Source of the DNA: Paenibacillus sp. LS1 | GTDB taxonomy: Bacteria; Bacillota; Bacilli; Paenibacillales; Paenibacillaceae | NCBI RefSeq assembly: GCF_026013365.1 | Contig: NZ_JAPDOE010000003.1 | Location: 1-64,000 of the forward strand | Reading direction: 5' to 3' | Length of the DNA stretch: 64,000 bases | Shown here: positions 51,150 through 60,410 of the stretch, piece by piece | Position numbering within the stretch: the first letter of the stretch is position 1 | Layout: the number at the start of each line of letters is the position of its first letter | The notes under the pieces: model-generated | The model's input: the letters and a program-made list of their open reading frames with translations, nothing else | Databases searched by the model: none | Told to the model about the DNA's origin: nothing | Made by a program: the position numbers and the translations under genes

Positions 51150-54100
51150 CTATTTCTTGCTCACAGCCCGAATATCATCGAAGTATAACGTGCCCGAAAC
51201 AGGCTTGCTCACATCCACCGCATTGATATAGATGGAGAACTCCTGAATGTTCTTCGCTCTGTTTGCATCAAAGGTTGCATTCGCATTGGCCGTATCCCAA
51301 GGTGCAGGTTTGAACGCGCTGAATGGAATCTCAATCCACCCGGCTTCCGTCACGGCAAGTGAAGGATAGGCCTCGAACGACACACCGTTTGCCTTCACTT
51401 GCAGCACCAGCTTCTGTCCTTTGCCATCTGGTGCAAGCCACAGCTTAAGCGTATCCTGATCAGACCAGTCTACCCCATTCATACTGCGGGTTACACCGCC
51501 ATACCCGGAACTACCCAGCGCATAATCATATTGCAGACCATACTCTCCTGCACCTTTCTGATCCTGGGTTAGTTTGATCGTAATTTTATCTCCCTGAGCA
51601 TTAGGGGTGTAGATATTGCCAAGCGTGGTGTCATTACCGGCATACCCCTCGAAGTCATCCACCAGATCTTTATCCACCACAGGTTCCGGCTTCACGTGAA
51701 TCAACTGGATATTATCCACATAGATTGGGCCCGTATACTGCAAACCACTGCCCACAACGGACAGCATCATGGATGTAGCTTCGGCTGACTTCTCAGGATC
51801 GTCCAGTACAATCTCACCCGTGTATTTTCCGTACGTTATCCCATCCGCAGTAACCTTCTCCAGATCGCTAAATTTAACCGCATTGCTCAGGTTGTACTTT
51901 GTCTCCCAATCATCCGGCAACGTGGCTACTGCATAGATCGATGGTGTGTCACTCACACCTGCGCTTAGGGGAACGTACATATCCAGCTTCACCTTGCTCA
52001 CGTCCGCCAGGTTCACTTTCTGTGTTATGGCATCCAACGTCAGCTTCAGTTCTTGCCATGTGTGCGTCCCATCTTCAAAATTGGCGTTGATCTTCAACAT
52101 GCCGCTCCCATTGAACTCAGCCTGTTCGAGTGAAGTAATCCCGGCCTGCCATCCACCACCATTAGACACACCACTGGTATCACTATCGAATGTGTACGTG
52201 TACAACCGGCTGGAATCGAAATTAAAGTTCACCGTAACCTCGTCCTGCATAACCACTTCATCGTTCACATAAGCCTTCACGTGCAGCTTCACGTTTTGTT
52301 GATCTAATTCTGTACCTGGCTGCCATATAGCTGTGTAATAATTGTCTTTTGCCGCCAATGTCATCTCATGTTCTTCCGCCTCTTGCCCTACCGTATAGAC
52401 CACACGATCAGCCAGCTGTCCAAGCACTCTGGCCCGAATCGTAACATCCGTTTCCTTGATCTGCTGCTGGTTTAGCGGGGTTACAATGTTGAGCTTCGGT
52501 GCATTGGGTTGAGTAGATACATTCAGGCTGTATACCCCTTGCAGACGATCGTTGAATGCCGTATATGGCGCATTGTATAGCCTCACAAAATCGTCAAGCA
52601 ATTCGTGGTTCCCCAGTCCCCCTGGAGCGTTGCGATAAGGTAAAAATATCTGTTCTGTTCCAAAGTTCGCCCATGTCTGCATATACGCCATGCGTTTCGC
52701 ATCCGGATCGGATTCCAGTGCTTTGAGCAGGTCAGTGAACCAGGTTTCCGCTTTATTTCCGGTAATTTTCAACCCTTTGGTGCTGTACCCGAACTCGCTG
52801 AATGTAGCCACTTTCCCCTTGCTGTCAGCAAGCCGGGAGATCATTGCTGCATCCTGAACCAATTTCGCAAACCATCCCTGAGAGCCTTCCGTTGAATCAT
52901 ACACATCAAATCCAAGAATATCGACATAATCGTCACCCGGATACGTTTTCAGGTATTCGCTCTCGCTGCCGCTGAAGAAACCGTTTGGTGAGAATACATA
53001 CAGGAAGTTATCCACGCCTTTGGTATCTCTCAGATACTCCACCGTATAGCGATACAACTGAACATATTGCTCTTTCGAGGTAAAAGCAGCTCCCCACCAG
53101 AACCAGTTACCATTGTTCTCATGGAATGGACGGAAGATGACTGGAATGTCATTCCCTTCGCCATCGGACAGCTGATGAGCCAGATCAGCGATCTGATCGA
53201 GGTACGTATTGAATTCGGCGTTCTTATCCCCACCCGGCAAAATGTGAGACACGACCGAACCACTTGTATCATAGAAATCATTCCCTGTCGCAAAGTTCTT
53301 CATATGCGCACTCAGCGTCACAATGCCGCCACGCTCATAAGCCTTCTTCATCACAGCCGCTAGACGGGCTGTATTTTCTTCCGGGCTAACCTGCTTCGAA
53401 CCCGGCTTTTCGTTCCCTTCCAGACTCAGCGTATCCCAGCCGTATACGGCAGGAAATGCACCCACATTGTTAAACACATCGGATTGTGTGCCATCATTTG
53501 CTGTAATGGTCACCCCTTCGGTTGTAGCATGCTGCTGTCCGAACAGAATGGCTTTGCCTCGGACGTTGTTTAAGTAAGTGAATAAAGATTTGGTTGCCGT
53601 AGAAGCCTGATCATCCACAAGTTTTACTGCACTCAGATCAAAATGGGACGTATCAATCTTGGTTTGATTATGGTCTGGAGTAACGCCTGAACCTGGATTA
53701 GAAGGATTGGTCGGTGTTGTTGTCCCTCCGCCCGGATTACCTCCAGCATTGCCGCCAGAGCTGCTGCCACTATCTGAATTACCGTTATTACTCACGCCAC
53801 TATTACTGTTGGTATTGTTGCTGTTATTGTTTGTCGTCCCAGAAGTCATTTCTATACTCTCTCCCTCCTGAATCGACCATGTACCTCGTGTAACAGCTTT
53901 ACCGTTAAGGAGTACGCCATCCGAGGTAATCGTCGCCTTCGTAATGTCACCTGTTCCGTTAACGGTGGAGCCTTTGGATTCCTTATTCAGTTCCAGCGTA
54001 TGTATTGTGGAACCACGATCCATTTTTATAGTGGTTGCCGCCGATATAATTGCCGATTGTACAACCGTCCCCTGACCCAGTTCAATAGAAGCAGAACGCT

Positions 54101-55055
54101 CTACTCTTAATTTCTCCATCGTTGTTTCCCCTTTTGCAAACAAACGAACGTCACCTTCATGGCGGTCTACGATCACTTCGCCCAGAATGGAATCCGTTGC
54201 GGTTACTGTGTGTGTCCCGCCCCCATGAACATACGTTATACCTTTGACCGTAACTTGAGACAAATCCACATCCCCTTCGCGAACTCCCGGAGCTATGTAC
54301 AGATTACCAGTGATGGTTACATCCCCGAGTTTCGTTCCGCTTCGGTTAATGACAACATTGCCATCCACTATTTTGCCCGCCATTGGTTCCACAGCGTTCA
54401 TTGCTGGCGCGAGCTTATCCATCCAGGACAACATCTCCGCTCTGGATAAAGCAGCTTCCGGTTTGAATGACCCATCGGGATACCCTTCAATGATGCCAGA
54501 CAATGTTCGAACCGCCTCACGAGCATATGAACGAACTTCCGAGTCATCCGAGAATACTTTAGACGCGTCTATTTCTTCTGAGGTCTGCGCCAAGCCAAAA
54601 GCACGAACCAGCAACACCGCGGCATCCTCACGTGTAACTTTTCCATCCGGATTCGCCAAATTATTCGGATACCCCTCATAAAATCCGGCCTCACGAGCAA
54701 TGGATAACTCGGAAGCATACCAGTTGCTTGCTTTCACATCTGCAAAAGTCTCTTTCTCATCCCATATATAAAATCCAAATATTTTATTGATAGCGGTTAC
54801 AATTTCACTTCTGGAGACAGCCTGATCCGGGCGAAAAGAACCATCCGGGTAACCGTTAATAATTCCGGCAGATATCCACTTGTGAACCACTTTCTCCGAC
54901 CAGTGACCGGAAAGATCCGATATCTGTGCAGTAGATACGTCGGTACCAATGGATACCGCATTGTCTATATTAGCATCTGCGAATGCCGGCATAGCCGCTG
55001 TCCCAATCAACACAGCGCTTAGCGCTGTGCTCATAACTACCCGAACTTTCTTCAT
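51150..55055 (-). CDS. SLH-anchored GH26 beta-mannanase, multidomain
   Basis: The 1301-residue secreted protein has signal peptide 1-27 (cleavage after AFADA). SLH repeats at about 44-86, 102-146 and 166-212 bind the pyruvylated wall polymer. A beta-solenoid-like spacer lies at 225-405 (GDVTITGNLYIAPGV), then an Asn/Ser/Gly/Pro linker at 406-465. The GH26 catalytic domain at 470-810 has acid/base E646 in RPFHENNGNWFWWG and nucleophile E754 in ATFSEFGYS. An Ig-like module (815-905) and two beta-sandwich modules (about 910-1085 and 1110-1298), probably mannan-binding CBMs, follow. It cleaves beta-1,4-mannan at the cell surface. It lies downstream of the CE7 gene and probably shares its regulation. 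Confidence 0.9.
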   Translation of the reverse strand: MKKVRVVMSTALSAVLIGTAAMPAFADANIDNAVSIGTDVSTAQISDLSGHWSEKVVHKWISAGIINGYPDGSFRPDQAVSRSEIVTAINKIFGFYIWDEKETFADVKASNWYASELSIAREAGFYEGYPNNLANPDGKVTREDAAVLLVRAFGLAQTSEEIDASKVFSDDSEVRSYAREAVRTLSGIIEGYPDGSFKPEAALSRAEMLSWMDKLAPAMNAVEPMAGKIVDGNVVINRSGTKLGDVTITGNLYIAPGVREGDVDLSQVTVKGITYVHGGGTHTVTATDSILGEVIVDRHEGDVRLFAKGETTMEKLRVERSASIELGQGTVVQSAIISAATTIKMDRGSTIHTLELNKESKGSTVNGTGDITKATITSDGVLLNGKAVTRGTWSIQEGESIEMTSGTTNNNSNNTNSNSGVSNNGNSDSGSSSGGNAGGNPGGGTTTPTNPSNPGSGVTPDHNQTKIDTSHFDLSAVKLVDDQASTATKSLFTYLNNVRGKAILFGQQHATTEGVTITANDGTQSDVFNNVGAFPAVYGWDTLSLEGNEKPGSKQVSPEENTARLAAVMKKAYERGGIVTLSAHMKNFATGNDFYDTSGSVVSHILPGGDKNAEFNTYLDQIADLAHQLSDGEGNDIPVIFRPFHENNGNWFWWGAAFTSKEQYVQLYRYTVEYLRDTKGVDNFLYVFSPNGFFSGSESEYLKTYPGDDYVDILGFDVYDSTEGSQGWFAKLVQDAAMISRLADSKGKVATFSEFGYSTKGLKITGNKAETWFTDLLKALESDPDAKRMAYMQTWANFGTEQIFLPYRNAPGGLGNHELLDDFVRLYNAPYTAFNDRLQGVYSLNVSTQPNAPKLNIVTPLNQQQIKETDVTIRARVLGQLADRVVYTVGQEAEEHEMTLAAKDNYYTAIWQPGTELDQQNVKLHVKAYVNDEVVMQDEVTVNFNFDSSRLYTYTFDSDTSGVSNGGGWQAGITSLEQAEFNGSGMLKINANFEDGTHTWQELKLTLDAITQKVNLADVSKVKLDMYVPLSAGVSDTPSIYAVATLPDDWETKYNLSNAVKFSDLEKVTADGITYGKYTGEIVLDDPEKSAEATSMMLSVVGSGLQYTGPIYVDNIQLIHVKPEPVVDKDLVDDFEGYAGNDTTLGNIYTPNAQGDKITIKLTQDQKGAGEYGLQYDYALGSSGYGGVTRSMNGVDWSDQDTLKLWLAPDGKGQKLVLQVKANGVSFEAYPSLAVTEAGWIEIPFSAFKPAPWDTANANATFDANRAKNIQEFSIYINAVDVSKPVSGTLYFDDIRAVSKK

Positions 55056-55125
55056 CCTGTATCTCCTCCTGATATATGTGATGAACCCTGTGATACCGCC
55101 ATTATCCTAAGAAAGCAAGTACGTT

Positions 55126-56088
55126 CTACATTTTCAAAAAAGCCTCTAACGTTCGATCTGACAAACGAGGGATATACTCATGTCCGTACTCGTGATAGAC
55201 CACCAATTCTTTGTCCGACTGAATTTGGTTGTACACCGCAAACTGGGTAGAAGGTGGGCAGATTGTGTCCGCAAGTCCGGTAACAAAAATGACTTTGCCT
55301 TGGATGCGGTCAGCCAGGTTGGAGATATCGATGTATCCCAGCTTGTTGAAGATGGCATCCTCCCGCTCATGATTCGGGTCAAATAATCGGAAGTAATACA
55401 CCAGTTCCTCGTATGCTGACGTTGAGGCCCCCAATTCCCAGGAGTGTCTGTAGTCCGATAAAAAAGGATAGACCGGCACCGCCAGCTTCACGCGCGGTTC
55501 AAGTGAAGCACACGCCGCGGCTAACGCCCCACCCTGTGAACAACCATATACGCCCACCCGCTCTGCACCGACGTGTGACATTGACATCAGAATGCGTACG
55601 GTCTGCACGGTATCAAGGAAAACGTTGCGGAAATATAACTTATCGGGATCAGGGTCATCGATGCCCCGAATGATATGTCCGCGAATGGTCGTTCCCTGCA
55701 CCTGCAGGTTATCCTCGGAGAGACCACCCTGCCCACGGCAATCCAGCGCCAGCACCGTAATGCCATGAGCGGCATAGCCGATCTTGTCAAACCAGTCTCC
55801 GCTATCGCTGGAGTACCCGTGAAACATCGCCATGGCTGGCCCCTTCACATGAGAACCCCCCGCTTTGGGCCGAACCAGCTTACCATGTATTTTTGCTCCC
55901 CCGACACCTGTGAAGTACAGGTGGAAACACTCCGCAAGCGGTGATGTGAAGGCCGCGGGTATCAATTCATACTCAAGTGACTGGGCATCCAGCTCTAAGA
56001 GAGCCCGCTCCCAATAGCCATCGAAATCATCTGGTTTCGGACTGCTCCCGTTATATGTTTTCAACTGTTCCAAAGGCATATCGCCCAT
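55126..56088 (-). CDS. CE7 acetyl esterase (acetylxylan esterase/cephalosporin deacetylase family)
   Basis: The 320-residue cytoplasmic alpha/beta hydrolase has the CE7 landmarks RGQGG, nucleophile S184 in GCSQGG, D274 in TGLADTICPP and H303 in YGHEYIP. CE7 enzymes remove acetyl groups from short sugar chains. In this locus acetylated manno- or glucomanno-oligosaccharides are the natural substrates. The ATG at 56088 follows AGGAGTG; an ATG at 56109 is too far upstream. No signal peptide is present, so it acts on imported chains. A terminator separates it from the GH113 gene. Confidence 0.87.
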   Translation of the reverse strand: MGDMPLEQLKTYNGSSPKPDDFDGYWERALLELDAQSLEYELIPAAFTSPLAECFHLYFTGVGGAKIHGKLVRPKAGGSHVKGPAMAMFHGYSSDSGDWFDKIGYAAHGITVLALDCRGQGGLSEDNLQVQGTTIRGHIIRGIDDPDPDKLYFRNVFLDTVQTVRILMSMSHVGAERVGVYGCSQGGALAAACASLEPRVKLAVPVYPFLSDYRHSWELGASTSAYEELVYYFRLFDPNHEREDAIFNKLGYIDISNLADRIQGKVIFVTGLADTICPPSTQFAVYNQIQSDKELVVYHEYGHEYIPRLSDRTLEAFLKM

Positions 56089-56152
56089 TCTGCTCACTCC
56101 TGTCATCAACTCACATCATGATTAACTTGGTTGAATAGTGAAATACATAAAT

Positions 56153-56203
56153 AAAAGAGACGCATATGAGGATAACCCTAGGATTCATCTTCACATACGC
56201 CTT
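56153..56203 (-). terminator. Terminator after the GH113 gene
   Basis: On the minus strand AGGCGTATG and CATATGCGTCT form the base of a long stem around an 18-24-nt inner structure. A TTTTATTT tail follows. It ends the GH130-GH113 unit and leaves CE7-GH26 as a separate transcript. Confidence 0.65.
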
Positions 56204-56274
56204 TTACCTTGCGCTCTCTCGTTATATATCCGCACTTTGATCCTTCAACGATCCATTTGGATCAATCCAAACAT

Positions 56275-57222
56275 TCAAACTTCCACCGCAATGCCTTCAT
56301 AGAAACGACGAATGACCTCCTCTGCCGGCTTGCCGTACACCCCGTATCCGTCATCGGTCAGGGCATCCTTCTCGTCATGCAGATGTGCGCTCCAATCCCA
56401 CAGACCGAATCCGCGTACCCAATGACGCTGACTGACATGCCGGAACATCGCCTCATAGAAACGCTCTTGTTCCTCCGCACTTACTTCGCCTTCCAGTCCC
56501 CAATCGTTTGGTACCTGGGCTGATCCATTGCGGCTGGGGCAACCGGCTTCTGCGAAGAAAAAAGGTTTGCCATAGGGAGCAATCTCCTGTTCAATACGGT
56601 CCAGTTGCCCCTCCCAATCTCCGATGGGATAGTAACCACTGGAAGAGATGACATCCACGGCATCCCACCATTTCACATGACCTTCCTGATATTTGTCCGT
56701 ATTGTATGACACCAGTCCCGTGTACACTTCACGCACACCGGCGATTACCTCGCGCCACTCTTGATCCCGACGCTCGGATTGCACCATCTCACAGCCCACG
56801 ATGAACATCTCACACTTTTCCTGCTCTGCTATCGCTGCATAATGTGTCTGAAATGCCGTGTAGCTGCGGAACCAATCCTTCCACTTCGGCTCACACGGCA
56901 CATCGATATCAAAAAAGTTAATGTGTGCACGCCATGTGCCATCGGTACAGTTGACGGTTGGTTTCAGAATGACACGCAGCCCGAGTGTACGGGCATATCG
57001 CACCATGTCCACCAGTTCATCATCCTCCACCAGATGTGCACCCCGATACTTGACCTCTACCGCCTGTGGATGATCCTGATGTGCCGCCAGAGCAAAAATA
57101 ACATGAGAACTGCCTGTACGTTCAGCCATCAGACGCAAGGATTCTTTGGCTTCCGGCTTACGGAAGTCTCCCCTGCCACTCATCCAGCCAAATGTAAATC
57201 CCTTGATATAATCCATATGCAT
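56275..57222 (-). CDS. GH113 beta-1,4-mannanase (intracellular)
   Basis: The 315-residue TIM-barrel enzyme starts KGFTFGWMSGRGDF and has acid/base E145 in GCEMVQSE and nucleophile E225 in FAEAGCPS, the GH113 pattern. It has no signal peptide, so it trims imported manno-oligosaccharides to mannobiose and mannotriose. Its ATG overlaps the stop of the GH130 gene by one base (TAATG), so the two are translationally coupled. Length fits the family. Confidence 0.87.
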   Translation of the reverse strand: MHMDYIKGFTFGWMSGRGDFRKPEAKESLRLMAERTGSSHVIFALAAHQDHPQAVEVKYRGAHLVEDDELVDMVRYARTLGLRVILKPTVNCTDGTWRAHINFFDIDVPCEPKWKDWFRSYTAFQTHYAAIAEQEKCEMFIVGCEMVQSERRDQEWREVIAGVREVYTGLVSYNTDKYQEGHVKWWDAVDVISSSGYYPIGDWEGQLDRIEQEIAPYGKPFFFAEAGCPSRNGSAQVPNDWGLEGEVSAEEQERFYEAMFRHVSQRHWVRGFGLWDWSAHLHDEKDALTDDGYGVYGKPAEEVIRRFYEGIAVEV

Positions 57223-58259
57223 TACAGCTTGCCTTCCTCGTGATCACCAGCGATGACTTCGTCCGTCTCGATCACATAGTTCACGATTTCTTCGATGGTC
57301 GTGTAAGCCACTCCAACATACGTGTCGGCAGCGCCGTAATAGATGGCGATACGCCCAGTTTCTGCATCATGCAACGTTGCGCATGGGAAGATGACGTTAT
57401 CAACGAAGCCTTGCTCCTCGTACCATTTTTCTGGTGTCAGCACAAAGTTAGAGGAACGATACTTCACTTTAGACGGCTCATCCAGATCCAGAATAACTGC
57501 TCCCATGCTATATACCAAACCGTTACAGGTTCCCGTTACGCCGTGGTAGAACATCAGCCAGCCTTCGGACGTTTCGATCGGAGCGGGCCCGCCGCCAATT
57601 TTGACCGATTGCCACCAGCCTTGTCCGCCTTTGCTCATCACATGACGGTGCTTGCCCCAGTACACGAGATCCGGGCTTTCACTCAGGAAAATGTCTCCGA
57701 ATGGGGTATGCCCACTGTCGCTTGGTCTGGACAACATCACATAGTTATCCTTGATTTTGCGCGGGAACAATACGCCATTACGGTTGAACGGCAGCATTGG
57801 ATTTTCGAGGCGGACAAATGTTTTGAAGTCGTCCGTCTTCGCTAGGCCCAGTGCTGCGCCGTAAAAATCGGTACACCAGATGATGTAATACGTGTCTTCG
57901 ACTTTGACCAGACGCGGGTCATACGCATAGTTCGGCATGAACGGATCGCCATTTTCATCTACAAATGCAATGCGTTCCTCTTCAATTGTCCACTCCAGAC
58001 CATCTTCGCTTGCACCCATGTGCAGATGCGGACGGCCATTAACGGTTTCGGCGCGGAACACCCCAATGAACTTTCCTTCATAGGGAATGACGGCACTGTT
58101 GAAAATACGGGCAACGCCTTTGACCGGGTTACGCGGAACCACGGGGTTCGCCGAGTGTCTCCATACCGGGCCTTCTACTCCCTCCGGTTTGGCTTCCCAC
58201 GGCATATTCGGCAAAGCGTCCCCAACAATGTGTACGTTTTTCGTTTCAGCAACTGACAT
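57222..58259 (-). CDS. GH130 beta-1,4-mannooligosaccharide phosphorylase
   Basis: The 345-residue five-bladed propeller enzyme has NPVVPRNPVKGVARIFNSAVIPYEGKF, FMPNYAYDPRLVKVEDTYYIIWCTDFYG (putative proton-donor Asp in YDPR) and SVKIGGGPAPIETSEGWLMFYHGV. GH130 enzymes use phosphate to release mannose 1-phosphate from mannosides; this subgroup resembles manno-oligosaccharide phosphorylases. AAGGGAG precedes the ATG. The upstream gap holds copy C of the structured element, after the sugar permease stop. It is coupled to GH113. Confidence 0.86.
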   Translation of the reverse strand: MSVAETKNVHIVGDALPNMPWEAKPEGVEGPVWRHSANPVVPRNPVKGVARIFNSAVIPYEGKFIGVFRAETVNGRPHLHMGASEDGLEWTIEEERIAFVDENGDPFMPNYAYDPRLVKVEDTYYIIWCTDFYGAALGLAKTDDFKTFVRLENPMLPFNRNGVLFPRKIKDNYVMLSRPSDSGHTPFGDIFLSESPDLVYWGKHRHVMSKGGQGWWQSVKIGGGPAPIETSEGWLMFYHGVTGTCNGLVYSMGAVILDLDEPSKVKYRSSNFVLTPEKWYEEQGFVDNVIFPCATLHDAETGRIAIYYGAADTYVGVAYTTIEEIVNYVIETDEVIAGDHEEGKL

Positions 58260-58306
58260 TTTTCATTTCTCCCTTCGGTTAGGCTTTATGAAATGAACAT
58301 TTAAAC

Positions 58307-58454
58307 TTACACTAGGCCACTTTGATGACAGAACAACCTTCCGATCGCCGTTATTCCCTGATTTTTTTGATCCCCTTATGAAAGGGAAAAATCCGGTTAT
58401 AAATGCGAGCACTCCGTTTCTCCAGCTTTTTTCTGTCCTCTTCGTTCTCGTGCA
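58307..58454 (-). ncRNA. Structured intergenic element, copy C (three-member family, unidentified)
   Basis: This 148-nt element is homologous to 33288-33468 and 36006-36155. On the minus strand the closing stem is UGCAC/GUGUA (one G-U) and the second stem GACAGAA/UUCUGUC (perfect). The conserved hairpin is GGAUUUUUCCCUU/AAGGGGAUCAAAAAAAUC, and the conserved strip is GCGAUCGGAAG. It lies between the stop of the sugar permease (38 nt away) and the GH130 ATG (48 nt away). It could control the internal gene of a larger operon or carry its own promoter. Confidence 0.65.
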
Positions 58455-58491
58455 TTCTCATTGCATTTCATAAAACCTTTCGTTGTTTCAT

Positions 58492-59325
58492 TCATTTAAC
58501 TGAGCCTTGCGCGAAGCCATTGTAGATGTATTTCTGTAACAACAGAAAGATGATCATGGTTGGAATAATGGCGATCATGATGCCGGCGCTGATGACCTCC
58601 CACTGGGATCCAAACGGTCCCTTGAATTTGAACAAGGCGGTGGATATGACCTGTAGATCGGTCTTTGGCATGTACAGGAACGGTGTGTAGAAGTCGTTAT
58701 AGATGTTCACACCCTTCACGATAATGACCGTTACAATGGCCGGTTTCAGCAGTGGCAGAATGATTTTCCAGTAGATCGTGAAGTACGAAGCGCCATCCAG
58801 CATGGCGGATTCATCCAGCGCACTTGAGATGGAGCCAAGGAACTGCAGGAAGATATAAACCGCGATGATATCTGTACCCAGGTACATCACGATGGCCGCC
58901 CAGCGTGTGTTGAACAGGTCGAGCGCGTTGATAATCTGGAATGTGGCGACCTGCGTCGTAACACTTGGAATCAGGGTAGCGAGCAGGAATGCCGCGACCA
59001 TGATTTTCTTGCCTTTGAATTTGAACCGATCCAGCACATACGCAATCATGGAACCGGTTAAGGTCGCCCCTATAATGGAGATGACCAGGATAATAATTGT
59101 ATTTTTGAAACCGACCAGCATGTTTCCATCCACAAAGGCCTTTGCATAGTTGGCAAAGTTCAGCCAGTTGGCTGGTGGGGCAAGCGGGCTGCTGGTGGCG
59201 TATTCCGCATTCGTTTTGAGAGATGCAAACAGGATGACCACGATCGGTAACAGTGCGATAAACGCTGCAAGAATAAGGGAAGCATATTTAACCACACTCG
59301 CAAGGGTATATTTGAGTTGTGTCAC
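58492..59325 (-). CDS. Mannan-locus sugar ABC permease, MalG type
   Basis: The 277-residue protein has six spans and the EAA loop SALDESAMLDGASYFTIYWKIILP. The start is GTG at 59325 behind GGGAGG, 2 bp after the MalF-type stop. It imports manno-oligosaccharides, by context, together with the MalF-type partner and the lipoprotein at 60411-61724. No ATPase gene is nearby, so a shared MsmX-like ATPase is likely. Confidence 0.9.
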   Translation of the reverse strand: MTQLKYTLASVVKYASLILAAFIALLPIVVILFASLKTNAEYATSSPLAPPANWLNFANYAKAFVDGNMLVGFKNTIIILVISIIGATLTGSMIAYVLDRFKFKGKKIMVAAFLLATLIPSVTTQVATFQIINALDLFNTRWAAIVMYLGTDIIAVYIFLQFLGSISSALDESAMLDGASYFTIYWKIILPLLKPAIVTVIIVKGVNIYNDFYTPFLYMPKTDLQVISTALFKFKGPFGSQWEVISAGIMIAIIPTMIIFLLLQKYIYNGFAQGSVK

Positions 59326-59327
59326 GT

Positions 59328-60215
59328 TTATTCCTCCCCTTTCATGGTGACGCGCTGCACGAGCGTAACGAGAATAACGATCATGAGCAGCACCACAGCC
59401 ATGGCAGATGCCAGTCCCAGCTTGCCATATTTAAACGCCAAGTGAACCGTTTGGATTACAAATGTCATACTGCCGTTGGAACCATCGGTCATGATATATG
59501 GAATATCGAACGCACTAATTGCGCCGCTAATCGCCAAGATCAGGTTAAGCTGCAGGATACGCGTTATACTCGGCAGGATGATATGGCGGAATTGCTGCCA
59601 GCGGTTGGCCCCGTCAATATCCGATGCTTCATATACATCCTTCGGAATGGAGGAGATCGCACCCAGGAAAATGATAAAGTTGAAGCCCATGTATCTCCAT
59701 ACCGATGCACCTGCAAGAGACACATTGATAATATTCGGATTACCGAGCCAGAGCTGCGTGTATTGTCCTAGTCCTACAGCATGCATGAGCATATCGAGTG
59801 TACCGTCCGGTTTGAAGAAAAAGAGGAAGATAAAACCGATGGCTACACCATTCAGCAAATAAGGGAAGAACAATATGCCTTTGAAGAAGTTTTTGCCTCG
59901 GACTTTGAAACTCAGAATCGTGGCAAAGTAGAGCGCCAAGCCCATCTGTACGAACGTAGCCACAAAGTAGTACAAGCTGACAATGAATACTTTGAAGTAT
60001 TCGGGATCACTAAAGATGCGCGTATAGTTCTCAAACCCAACATAATCGAACCTTTTGCTGTATCCATTCCAATCGGTGAAACTGTATTTGAACATGTTGA
60101 TGACCGGTAAGTATGCAAACGTGAACAGCAACGCCAGCGGAATAATTGAGAAGGCACAGATGATAAATATGCGTTGCGCTGAATAACCCCAATTCGAAAC
60201 CTTTAAGTACTTCAT
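59328..60215 (-). CDS. Mannan-locus sugar ABC permease, MalF type
   Basis: The 295-residue protein has six spans and the EAA motif KDVYEASDIDGANRWQQFRHIILP. GGAGGTG is 8 nt before the ATG at 60215; a GTG at 60224 overlaps that site. It follows the substrate-binding gene after a 195-bp gap containing a hairpin. Confidence 0.9.
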   Translation of the reverse strand: MKYLKVSNWGYSAQRIFIICAFSIIPLALLFTFAYLPVINMFKYSFTDWNGYSKRFDYVGFENYTRIFSDPEYFKVFIVSLYYFVATFVQMGLALYFATILSFKVRGKNFFKGILFFPYLLNGVAIGFIFLFFFKPDGTLDMLMHAVGLGQYTQLWLGNPNIINVSLAGASVWRYMGFNFIIFLGAISSIPKDVYEASDIDGANRWQQFRHIILPSITRILQLNLILAISGAISAFDIPYIMTDGSNGSMTFVIQTVHLAFKYGKLGLASAMAVVLLMIVILVTLVQRVTMKGEE

Positions 60216-60302
60216 GCTCTCCACACCTCCAAGCGGTTCACCCGCCTATATATCGAAAGACTCCCGTCCAATGGAATTCCTGCGGAATAACTGCCAGGGG
60301 AA

Positions 60303-60338
60303 GAGCATGGGCATCCCGCTTTCAAATCCCACATGCTC
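60303..60338 (-). other. Intercistronic hairpin between binding protein and permease genes
   Basis: GAGCATG and CATGCTC form a 7-bp stem around an inner GGGAT/ATCCC pairing. No T-tract follows. Such hairpins commonly raise the binding-protein to permease ratio by stabilising the upstream mRNA or dropping part of transcription. A 62-codon frame crosses this region but has no ribosome site and is probably fortuitous. Confidence 0.45.
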
Positions 60339-60410
60339 CATACTCCACTCATAAATGGATTCCTATTCCCCGCAGTCCATTCATCGCCTGATCCACTCAC
60401 GTTATTCTCA

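Noticed and set aside
60212..60400. A 62-codon frame between the mannan binding protein and permease genes
   Set aside because: No ribosome site is present, and it crosses a hairpin. The sequence is better explained as an intercistronic spacer.
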